From Bradyrhizobium lablabi (GTDB lineage: Bacteria; Pseudomonadota; Alphaproteobacteria; Rhizobiales; Xanthobacteraceae), in contig NZ_JAFCJK010000002.1 in assembly GCF_018131005.1 (NCBI RefSeq), positions 964,463-1,028,462 of the forward strand: a DNA stretch of 64,000 bases, given 5' to 3'. Positions 57,881-64,000 of the stretch are shown piece after piece. The position numbers were made by a program, and so were the translations under genes. How positions within the stretch are numbered: position 1 is the first letter of the stretch; each line of letters starts with the position of its first letter. The notes beneath the pieces were generated by a model that was given only the letters and a program-made list of their open reading frames with translations, made no database searches and had not been told where the DNA came from.

Positions 57881-58444
57881 ATGTCCGCTGGCCTTGTGCA
57901 GACCTACCGTGCATTCGCCTACAACAATGCCTGGGCAAACCATCGGCTGCTTACTGCATGCGCGACACTGAGCCAGGCCGATTTCGAAGCCGAGCGGACC
58001 GGCTTCTTCCCGAGCTTGCAGCACACGCTGAACCACATCTACGTCATCGACCTCTTCTACGTCGATGCGCTTGAGGGCGGATGGCTTGGACCGGCGGCCT
58101 GGAAGAACGACGTGCCGTGTCCTTCCGTGTCAGAACTGAAGGTCGCGCAGGCCGCCATGGACAGGCGCTTGATCGCCGTGTGTGATGCGCTGACGCCTGA
58201 CCTCCTCGACGGTTTTGTCCGGATCAACCGCGACACCCACGTCCAGACCGAACAGCGCGACCGCCTTCTGATGCATCTCTTTCAGCACCAGGTCCATCAT
58301 CGCGGACAGGCCCACGCCATGCTGTCCGGCACCGCCGTCGAGCCGCCTCAACTCGACGAGTTCTTTGCAGCGGGAGAAGCGCCACTTCGAGCCGCGGAGT
58401 TCGCAGAGCTCGGTTGGACCGAGGATACCGTGTGGAAATCGTAG
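57881..58444 (+). CDS. DinB-family protein
   Basis: 187 residues from the Met at 57881 (GGGAGG upstream). Four-helix bundle with LQHTLNHIYVIDLFYVDALE (first His), and LLMHLFQHQVHHRGQAHAML near residue 130 with the other metal His pair. DinB/YfiT proteins are metal-dependent thiol transferases or hydrolases; substrate unknown. Confidence 0.88.
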   Translation: MSAGLVQTYRAFAYNNAWANHRLLTACATLSQADFEAERTGFFPSLQHTLNHIYVIDLFYVDALEGGWLGPAAWKNDVPCPSVSELKVAQAAMDRRLIAVCDALTPDLLDGFVRINRDTHVQTEQRDRLLMHLFQHQVHHRGQAHAMLSGTAVEPPQLDEFFAAGEAPLRAAEFAELGWTEDTVWKS

Positions 58445-58452
58445 AAATGGTA

Positions 58453-58511
58453 GCGCGGACAAGCGAAGCGATACGTGGGAGTCCCGCATGTCGTTTCGCT
58501 CATGCGGGCTA
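58453..58511. repeat. dispersed repeat with CCCGCAT/ATGCGGG hairpin
   Basis: GTCCCGCATGTCGTTTCGCT then CATGCGGGCTAC forms a 7-base stem at 58483-58508. The same block (reverse: GTAGCCCGCATGAGCGAAGC then GACATGCGGGA) is a well-known intergenic repeat type in Bradyrhizobium. It may also act as a terminator between convergent genes. Confidence 0.55.
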
Positions 58512-58542
58512 CACCATTTCCTGTCGGCTCCCCGCCCTCGCC

Positions 58543-58875
58543 CTATACCGCCCAGTAGTTCGGGTGCGTATAGGACCGCGAGCGGTCGCCCCAGTCGAAA
58601 TTGTCGCCGTCAAGCTCGCACGGGCCAGTGCGCAACTCCTCCAGCGTCACCTCAGCTTCGTAGGCCTGGCGCACGGGGTCAAATCTGAGCGCATCCCATC
58701 GGAGAGGATAATGGTGGTGGCTGCTCAGCATCCCGCCGGTCTTGATCACGGCGTAGGCGACCGTTCCGCTTACCTTGTCGAGCATGAGCCGTTCGATTGA
58801 TCCGAGTTTCGTGCCGTCGCGCCCGAAGACACAGACGTGCTCGACGCGATCACTGGGCACCAAGGTATGATGCAT
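58543..58875 (-). CDS. PRC-barrel domain protein
   Basis: 110 residues from the Met at 58875. HVCVFGRDGTKLGSIERLML, DKVSGTVAYAVIKTGGMLSS and YPLRWDALRFDPVRQAYEAE follow the PRC-barrel sheet (D-x-x-G-x-x-[IL]-G, V-x-Y-A-V). Such stand-alone proteins are stress-linked in rhizobia; role unknown. The divergent neighbour is a hemerythrin gene. Confidence 0.8.
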   Translation of the reverse strand: MHHTLVPSDRVEHVCVFGRDGTKLGSIERLMLDKVSGTVAYAVIKTGGMLSSHHHYPLRWDALRFDPVRQAYEAEVTLEELRTGPCELDGDNFDWGDRSRSYTHPNYWAV

Positions 58876-59062
58876 GGCATCCTCCCTGTTTTCCCTTGTT
58901 CGGACGACATTATAGCACCAACGCGCGCGGCATGTGCTTGCGTCGGCTCTGCCGCGGTGCGGCAAAACCTGCCGGATCTCCTCCGCAAATTTGATCCAGC
59001 GCAACTCAGATCGCGGCGCCCGGGCTCATTCTCTCCACTGGTTCGCCCAATGGATCGCCCCA

Positions 59063-59626
59063 ATGATTATCGAGCTTCTGACCCGGGAACACCGCAACAT
59101 CGAACGATTGCTCGCCGTCCTCGAGCACGAACTGGATATCTTCGATCGGGCCGCGCGCCCGGACTACGAAGTCATCCGCGCCATCATTGCCTATTTCGAA
59201 GTCTATACGGAGATGTACCACCATCCTCAGGAGGACCAGGTCTTCGCCCGGCTGAAACTTCGCGATCCTGCCGCCGCGGCGAGGATCGGCGACCTCGCCC
59301 GTGAGCACCAGAAAGGCGCCGACCGCCTGCGCCGCGTTGCACAGGCGGTCGACTGCGTGCTCGCCGACCGGGAGATCCTTCGCCAGGACGTCGACTCCAT
59401 CGTTCGCGATTTCCTCGCGCATGAGCGGCATCACATCATGATGGAGGACCGTGAGTTCTTTCCGGCAGCGGCGACGGCATTGCGGCCTGGCGACTGGACA
59501 GAGATCGCGCTGGCGCAGTCACGCCACAAGGACCCGCTGTTCAGCGACGCCATGGAGGCGCGGTTCGAGGCGCTACGCAAGCATATCCTTCAATTGGAGC
59601 AGGAGGCCGAGGCCGAACGGCAGTAG
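59063..59626 (+). CDS. hemerythrin-domain protein
   Basis: 187 residues from the Met at 59063. EHRNIERLLAVLEHELDIFD, YFEVYTEMYHHPQEDQVFAR, AREHQKGADRLRRV and FLAHERHHIMMEDREFFPAA supply the His and Glu/Asp ligands for a di-iron centre (H...HHPxED...EH...HxxHHxxxED). It may sense or carry O2, NO or iron. C-terminal Glu-rich helix. Confidence 0.88.
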   Translation: MIIELLTREHRNIERLLAVLEHELDIFDRAARPDYEVIRAIIAYFEVYTEMYHHPQEDQVFARLKLRDPAAAARIGDLAREHQKGADRLRRVAQAVDCVLADREILRQDVDSIVRDFLAHERHHIMMEDREFFPAAATALRPGDWTEIALAQSRHKDPLFSDAMEARFEALRKHILQLEQEAEAERQ

Positions 59627-59670
59627 CAGCGCAGGCGTCCCGGCCGCCCGAGCAACGCTCCGTTGGCCTC

Positions 59671-59790
59671 TCACTCCGCAATCGTTGCCTCCACAAACCC
59701 TCGCGGGTCCGCGCAGGGCGATGGATCGAGCCGGACTCGCCTGAGATACGGCGCAGGAAGATCAATATTGCGACGTCGCCTCCGAGCCAT
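59671..59790 (-). pseudogene. internally deleted copy of the AAA ATPase gene
   Basis: 39 codons from ATG at 59790. The head NIDLPAPYLRRVRLDPSPCA corresponds to the start of the intact ATPase (MQAPYLRRIWLNPS...), and the end DPRGFVEATIAE corresponds to its last residues (DDPVGFVEGAIGE...). About 200 residues between them are missing and the frame is kept. Its ATG lies one base from the intact gene's stop, so it was a tandem duplicate. Confidence 0.65.
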
Positions 59791-59791
59791 G

Positions 59792-60583
59792 CTAGCCGGC
59801 CGCCTCTCCGATCGCCCCTTCGACGAACCCCACCGGATCGTCGATGAACTCGCGCATGACCCTGTAGTGGTCGGTATCCTTCAGCCTCACCGGCTCGAGC
59901 CCGTATTTGGTCAGCCGCAGCAGCGTCGCATTGGGATAAGCCATCAGCATCGGCGCATGAGTCGCCATGATGACCTGGCAATGCCCGCTCTCGTCCATCC
60001 GGTGCAGCAGCTTCAAAAATTCGATCTGGCGTGCAGGAGACAGCGCGGATTCCGGCTCGTCGAAGATGAAGATGCCCTGCTTCCGGCAGCGCTCGTTGAA
60101 GAAGCGCAGAAAGCCCTCGCCATGGGAATGAGAGAGGAAGTCAGGCGGTGGCTGCCCGCTGATGGGATCGTCCAGCGCCGCTTCGTCGAGGTAGCGCGCC
60201 ACCGAGAAGAAGCTCTCGGCCCGGAAGAACCAGCCGTTGGTAATTCTCGGCAGCCAGCTCGCGCGCAACGCCTTCGAGAGCTCTCCGCCCATTACTTCGA
60301 GGGCATTGGAGTGATCGACTGGCCGATAGCCTCGTCCGCCACCCGCCTCGTCATAGCCGGCCAGCACGGCGATCCCCTCCAGCAACGTGGATTTGCCGGT
60401 GCCGTTCTCACCGACAATGATGGTGATGGCGCGATCGAACGTCAGCTCGAAGTCGTCCGTGAGCAAGGGCAGGCAGAATGGATAGGCCGCACGGTCCGCT
60501 ATAAGCGACGGGTTGAGCCAGATGCGCCGGAGATATGGCGCCTGCATGTTAACGGGGCGATATTTTCTGGCCACTCCTGCCAC
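59792..60583 (-). CDS. AAA/ABC-type ATPase, small, possibly defence- or repair-linked
   Basis: 263 residues; a Met at 60547 may be the true start (MQAPYLRRIWLNPSLIADRA). Walker A IIVGENGTGKSTLLEGIAVL, an ABC-like signature SHSHGEGFLRFF, Walker B IFIFDEPESALSPARQIEFL and a switch His in VIMATHAPMLMA. Single-domain ATPases of this type (AAA_23-like) lack a transporter and occur alone or beside nucleases. Neighbouring genes do not name a partner. Confidence 0.8.
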   Translation of the reverse strand: MAGVARKYRPVNMQAPYLRRIWLNPSLIADRAAYPFCLPLLTDDFELTFDRAITIIVGENGTGKSTLLEGIAVLAGYDEAGGGRGYRPVDHSNALEVMGGELSKALRASWLPRITNGWFFRAESFFSVARYLDEAALDDPISGQPPPDFLSHSHGEGFLRFFNERCRKQGIFIFDEPESALSPARQIEFLKLLHRMDESGHCQVIMATHAPMLMAYPNATLLRLTKYGLEPVRLKDTDHYRVMREFIDDPVGFVEGAIGEAAG

Positions 60584-60729
60584 CCTCCTAAACTGTATTC
60601 GGCGGCTCCAACAATCCCAGATATGCTGCCAGACGTCAAGAACATAACAAGAACACGGGGGGCCGGCGAAGCCTATTCGTCACGCTGAGGAAGCCGGAAC
60701 GCTAGCACGACGGCCACCAGCGAGGCCGC

Positions 60730-60766
60730 GCATCCTTCGAGACGCGCTACGCGCTCCTCAGGATAA
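60730..60766. repeat. dispersed repeat, CATCCTTCGAGACGCGCT type
   Basis: GCATCCTTCGAGACGCGCTA then CGCGCTCCTCAGGATAA. A known scattered block in Bradyrhizobium genomes (TCCTCATCCTGAGGAGCGCG / GCGTCTCGAAGGAT). Confidence 0.55.
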
Positions 60767-60971
60767 CGGAGTTGTCGGCAGAGCGACAGGGAGCGTGCGC
60801 GCCCCCGATAGTCGACCAGGGCGACGTCCAGATCCGCCTGCGGCCAGCCGTTGAGATCGGTTGCGATGCTGCCCGTCCTGACCGCAAGCTCGGTCGCGAA
60901 CGGCACTACGCTGCGTCCGCCGGTGTGGTACCGCGACGGACTTTCGTCTACGGGCGAAGTTGGCCTCGTTG

Positions 60972-61005
60972 CAGGAGCGGGCCACTCATGAGTGGTCCGC
61001 TCCTG
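60972..61005. terminator. hairpin downstream of RTX gene 1
   Basis: CAGGAGCGG-x-CCACTC-AT-GAGTGG-x-CCGCTCCTG is a near-perfect 15-base stem with a 2-base turn. An almost identical hairpin lies at 62428-62461, downstream of RTX gene 2. No T-run on either side, so it may be a processing or REP-like element instead. Confidence 0.5.
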
Positions 61006-61095
61006 ATCGACCGGGCACGGCCTCAGGCCACCGCGATGTAGCGATGGCAGTTAAGCCATCGCCACCAAGGCTACGAAGCCGTCGTCCGCCTTTCT

Positions 61096-61971
61096 TTATC
61101 CGATGAGTTGAAAGTCGCTGGCGTGGATCGCCGCTGCATGCACACCGGCGAACTCAATAGTTTCTCCGTCGCCGAGGTCAAGCACCGCACCATCAGCGGT
61201 GTCGGTGAGATGGGCGAGGACCGCGCCGGGGGTCGTGTCGAATCCGCGGAGGGTGACGCCATCGTGCCCCGGATCGAAATCGGTGATCTTGTCGTGGCCA
61301 GCGCCTTCGCTTGCCGCGAAATCGAAGTTGTCGTTCCCAGTTCCACCGGTCAGCTTGTCGCTGCCCGCGCCGCCCTCGAGGGTGTCGTTGCCGTCGCCAC
61401 CCTGCAAATGATCGTCACCGGCTTGGCCGGCCAACCCGTCGTCGCCCGCGCCACCATAAAGGGTGTCTGCGGCGCGGTCGCCGCCCAGACCCCGGTCGTC
61501 GTCATCCAATCCGCCGCCAAAGAGAAAATCGTCACCGTCCCCGCCATGAAGAGCGTCAGCGCCATTGCCGCCGAACAGTTCGTCATCGCCGGCATCGCCG
61601 AACAGCCGATCATCGCCGTCATCACCCTCGAGCCCGTCGTCGCCGGCGCCGCCGTGGATGACGTCATTGCCGTCTCCGCCGGACAGTCCATCATCGCCAT
61701 CTTCGCCGAAGAGGGTGTCGTTGCCGGCCTCGCCGAAGATCTGGTCGACGCCGGCGCCGCCCCAAATATGGTCGTCGCCGGCGCCACCCCACGCGTGGTC
61801 ATCGCCGTTCTCGCCGTACAGGTTGTCGTTGCCGTCTTCGCCGTACAGACTGTCATTGCCATCGCTCGCGATTAGCTGGTCGTCGCCGCCTTTACCGACC
61901 AGGGAGTCGTCTCCCGCGGTTCCCAGCAGCATGTCCGGGCCGTTTGTACCCACTTGTGGAGGTATCGTCAT
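61096..61971 (-). CDS. RTX calcium-binding protein 1
   Basis: 291 residues. From about residue 15 to 215 the sequence is made of GGxGxDxLx nonapeptides, and of DGNDxLYGEDG-type variants, that form a calcium-filled beta-roll. The last 70 residues (FDFAASEGAGHDKITDFDPG, then IEFAGVHAAAIHASDFQLIG) are a typical C-terminal domain. No signal peptide: secretion is expected via a type I system using the C-terminus. No transporter genes in the window. It shares start, flank and many repeats with RTX protein 2. Confidence 0.9.
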   Translation of the reverse strand: MTIPPQVGTNGPDMLLGTAGDDSLVGKGGDDQLIASDGNDSLYGEDGNDNLYGENGDDHAWGGAGDDHIWGGAGVDQIFGEAGNDTLFGEDGDDGLSGGDGNDVIHGGAGDDGLEGDDGDDRLFGDAGDDELFGGNGADALHGGDGDDFLFGGGLDDDDRGLGGDRAADTLYGGAGDDGLAGQAGDDHLQGGDGNDTLEGGAGSDKLTGGTGNDNFDFAASEGAGHDKITDFDPGHDGVTLRGFDTTPGAVLAHLTDTADGAVLDLGDGETIEFAGVHAAAIHASDFQLIG

Positions 61972-62074
61972 CGTCGTCCTCAGTGTGTCTGTGTTTCACT
62001 CTGTTCGTGTTTCAACACTCACTGTGTCTCAACACAGTAGAGGCTCGCAGAGCGGCGCTACTGGATGATGTCGA
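61972..62074. repeat. 5' flank of RTX gene 1, identical to that of RTX gene 2
   Basis: These bases match 63898-64000 exactly at an offset of 1926. Within them ACTGTGT-CTCA-ACACAGT (62021-62038) and GTGTT-TC-AACAC (62007-62018) form small hairpins in the untranslated leader. A GAGGA site precedes each ATG. Confidence 0.85.
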
Positions 62075-62427
62075 AGCGGTTACCGACGTCACGATGGAAG
62101 TCTTTGTCGCTACGGCAGCAATCAATCGGCGCGGGCCAACTACACGTCAGCGTGACATGAGCTTCCGCCGAGGAAAGTCGAGGCCTGCTGCTCCGATGGC
62201 CGGCCCTCGCTCGCACAAAGTAAATGGACAAAAAAGTAAAAGGCGTGAGGCCCGCTTTGGATAACGCAGTCCCCTTTTCACGACGTCCAATGGCCGATGA
62301 GCCCGCGCAGGCGCGCACTCGACCGGCACGTGACCGTCTCGCACAGCCATAGCCCAGACCGTTTTCGTTAAATGAATTTCCCCGCCGTCCGAAGCCGGCG
62401 GGGAATTACGTTGACCTTGCCTCACAC
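62075..62427. other. intergenic between the RTX genes
   Basis: No gene seen. It carries the upstream region of gene 1 and the CCCCGCCG/CGGCGGGG hairpin listed separately. ATGGACAAAAAAGTAAAAGG (62224-62243) is an A-rich patch without a clear promoter pair. Confidence 0.4.
62375..62407. terminator. CCCCGCCG/CGGCGGGG hairpin
   Basis: AATTTCCCCGCCG (62375-62387) pairs with CGGCGGGGAATT (62396-62407) with one unpaired base, around an 8-base loop, roughly 150 bases past the RTX gene 2 stop. No T-run is present on the minus strand. Confidence 0.5.
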
Positions 62428-62461
62428 CAGGAGCGAGCCACTCACGAGTGGTCCGCTCCTG
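62428..62461. terminator. hairpin downstream of RTX gene 2
   Basis: CAGGAGCG, CCACTC, GAGTGG and CGCTCCTG arms, differing from the 60972 copy by a few bases. Shows that the duplicated unit includes the 3' flank. Confidence 0.5.
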
Positions 62462-62553
62462 ATCAACCGGCGCGGCCTAAGGCCACCGTGGTGAGACGAT
62501 GGCAGTTAAGCCATCGCCACCGAGGCCACGAAGCCGTCGTCAGCGTTTCGTCA

Positions 62554-63897
62554 TTAGACGATGTGGAAGTCGCTGGCGTGAAGGTCGGCTGCATGCAAGC
62601 CCACGAAGTCAATGGTCGAGCCATTGTCGAGAGTGAGCCTCGCAACCGGAATTGGCCCAATGCCTTGATCGACGATATGGTCAAGGAAGTTGAAGTCCGC
62701 TGCGACGCCCGAGACATCAATTTTGTCGTGCCCCGACCGGAAATCGAGGATCACGTCGTTCTCAGTACCCTCCGCGGTCGAGAACATGAAGGTGTTATTC
62801 CCGGCTCCACCGCTCATAACATCGCTGCCCGCGCCTCCATTGAGTTGATCATTGCCGGCGCCGCCCGCCAACTCGTCGATACCGGCACCGCCGATTAGCT
62901 GGTCATCGCCCTTTCCGCCGAACAAGCGGTCACGGCCGTCACCACCGTCGAGGGTGTCGGTGCCGTCGCCGCCATGCAGCCTATCGTTACCCGCTTCGCC
63001 GAACAGCTGGTCATTCCCGTCGGTTAGAGCCTGAGGGCCATCGCCATTCAGATAGTCGTCACCATCGCCGCCGTGGAGGAAGTCGCTGCCTTCGTTACCC
63101 AGCAACTGATCGTTACCGGCGCCGCCGAACAACTGGTCAACGCCAACACCGCCGAAGATCGTGTCGTCGCCGTCGCCGCCGTCCAAATGGTCGTCACCAG
63201 CTTCGCCATTCAGCCAATCGTTGCCGGCGTCGCCAAAGAGGAAATCGTTGTCGCCGGAGACGGACGGTCCATCAATACCACCAAGAATGGTGTCGTCACC
63301 CGCGTCGCCATGAATAGTGTCGATGCCTGCACCGCCGGTCAGATAGTCCTTGCCGTCACCACCGTGCAGATCATCATCGCCATCTTCGCCGAAGATCTGG
63401 TCGTTACCGGCCTCGCCGAAGATCTGGTCGACGCCGGCGCCGCCCCAGATATGGTCGTCGCCGGCGCCACCCCAGGCGTGGTCATCGCCGTTCTCGCCGT
63501 ACAGGTTGTCGGTGCCGTCGTCGCCGTACAAATAGTCATTGCCATCGCTTGCGATCAGCCCGTCGTCGCCGGCGCCGCCGTGGATGACGTCATTGCCGTC
63601 TCCGCCGGACAGTTGATCATTGCCATCTTCACCGAAGAGGGTGTCGTTGCCAGCCTCGCCGAAGATCTGGTCGACGCCGGCGCCGCCCCAGATATGGTCG
63701 TCGCCGGCGCCGCCCCAGGCTTTGTCATCGCCGTTCTCGCCGTACAGGTTGTCGTTGCCGTCTTCGCCGTACAGACTGTCATTGCCATCGCTCGCGATCA
63801 GCTGGTCGTTGCCGCCTTGACCGATCAGGGAGTCGTCTCCCGCGGTTCCCAGCAGCATGTCCGGGCCGTTTGTACCCACTTGTGGAGGTATCGTCAT
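62554..63897 (-). CDS. RTX calcium-binding protein 2
   Basis: 447 residues, starting with the same residues as RTX protein 1 (TIPPQVGTNGPDMLLGTAG). A longer array of GGxGxDxLx repeats covers residues 15-370 and has the block GNDNLYGENGDDxAWGGAGD, then DHIWGGAGVDQIFGEAGN twice, evidence of internal duplication. C-terminal domain TFMFSTAEGTENDVILDF followed by VGLHAADLHASDFHIV. Ca2+-dependent folding after type I secretion is expected. Confidence 0.9.
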   Translation of the reverse strand: MTIPPQVGTNGPDMLLGTAGDDSLIGQGGNDQLIASDGNDSLYGEDGNDNLYGENGDDKAWGGAGDDHIWGGAGVDQIFGEAGNDTLFGEDGNDQLSGGDGNDVIHGGAGDDGLIASDGNDYLYGDDGTDNLYGENGDDHAWGGAGDDHIWGGAGVDQIFGEAGNDQIFGEDGDDDLHGGDGKDYLTGGAGIDTIHGDAGDDTILGGIDGPSVSGDNDFLFGDAGNDWLNGEAGDDHLDGGDGDDTIFGGVGVDQLFGGAGNDQLLGNEGSDFLHGGDGDDYLNGDGPQALTDGNDQLFGEAGNDRLHGGDGTDTLDGGDGRDRLFGGKGDDQLIGGAGIDELAGGAGNDQLNGGAGSDVMSGGAGNNTFMFSTAEGTENDVILDFRSGHDKIDVSGVAADFNFLDHIVDQGIGPIPVARLTLDNGSTIDFVGLHAADLHASDFHIV

Positions 63898-64000
63898 CGT
63901 CGTCCTCAGTGTGTCTGTGTTTCACTCTGTTCGTGTTTCAACACTCACTGTGTCTCAACACAGTAGAGGCTCGCAGAGCGGCGCTACTGGATGATGTCGA
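63898..64000. repeat. 5' flank of RTX gene 2, identical to that of RTX gene 1
   Basis: Matches 61972-62074 base for base and runs off the window, so the duplication extends beyond 64000. Confidence 0.85.

Larger units (their letters stand above)
60584..61095. other. gap with a protein-like frame and a duplicated hairpin
   Basis: A minus-strand frame from about 60995 to 60673, internal to no known gene, contains SRYHTGGRSVVPFATELAVR then TGSIATDLNGWPQADLDVAL with GC-rich third positions. It has only a GTG start at 60906 and no family that I recognise, so it may be debris. The hairpin at 60972-61005 and a dispersed repeat at 60730-60766 are listed separately. Confidence 0.35.

Noticed and set aside
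60673..60906. 77-codon minus-strand frame with a GTG start
   Set aside because: GC-rich third positions suggest former coding, but the frame runs through a dispersed repeat at 60730-60766 and matches no family. It is recorded in the gap description only.
61108..61875. 255-codon plus-strand frame opposite RTX gene 1
   Set aside because: A mirror of the GGxGxD repeats: its Val/Ala/Ile-rich translation follows from the antisense of Asp/Gly codons. The minus strand has the true RTX pattern.
63073..63966. 297-codon plus-strand frame opposite RTX gene 2
   Set aside because: Same antisense effect as at 61108; no start signal and no domain.

Overview
The window looks like a chromosomal segment of a Bradyrhizobium-type alphaproteobacterium (order Hyphomicrobiales). 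The evidence is high GC with strong GC3 in the long genes, two LexA boxes of the alphaproteobacterial form GTTC-N7-GTTC, small secreted DUF3551 proteins, DUF6894, BrnA and PEP-CTERM proteins, dispersed palindromic intergenic repeats, and the run uvrA / outer-membrane barrels / ssb / gyrA / coaD / cyclophilins / queA / asd / tgt / cysK. The genus is inferred from family knowledge, not from a database search. No rRNA, tRNA or CRISPR array was found.

Left part (1 to about 13.9 kb) is gene-poor and accessory. It holds a truncated sugar-type ABC binding protein with a palindromic operator upstream, a flavin-dependent LLM-class monooxygenase, a VOC protein, a PilZ protein, an IalB-like protein, a secreted alpha/beta hydrolase, and many tiny proteins. 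It also holds gene debris: a catalase tail, an IS481-type transposase tail, and a LuxR fragment abutting an H-NS fragment. A DUF6894 gene and a ribbon-helix-helix gene are each coupled by an ATGA overlap to a small downstream frame.

13.9 to 23.7 kb: an orphan soluble histidine kinase with four GAF domains, then a divergent amino-sugar locus. One arm is nagA plus an aspartokinase-like gene. The other arm is an internally deleted sugar-kinase remnant, murQ and a SIS-domain glucosamine-6-phosphate deaminase (NagB-II type). Together these would convert MurNAc-6-P and GlcNAc-6-P to fructose-6-P. A membrane-anchored methyltransferase follows.

23.7 to 30.8 kb is a second low-density stretch of small proteins and remnants. 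It includes a candidate small RNA with two CCUCC loops and a terminator, a pair of ATGA-overlapping micro-proteins, DUF3892, DUF3551, zinc-ribbon proteins, a three-copy tandem repeat, and 3-hydroxybutyryl-CoA dehydrogenase.

30.8 to 50.8 kb is core genome: CNNM/HlyC transporter, formyltransferase-like protein, secreted proteins, RidA, EamA transporter, orphan BrnA, cysK, tgt, asd (behind a possible leader-peptide attenuator), queA, two cyclophilins around a TonB-like protein, coaD, kup, a HEPN-like protein, gyrA, a DUF2306 protein and ssb.

50.8 to 64 kb: LexA-box-controlled ssb and uvrA enclose three tandem outer-membrane beta-barrel genes, each with its own terminator. Then come a HAD phosphatase, DinB, PRC-barrel and hemerythrin proteins, an AAA ATPase with an internally deleted tandem copy beside it, and two tandem RTX calcium-binding proteins whose 5' flanks are identical up to the window edge.
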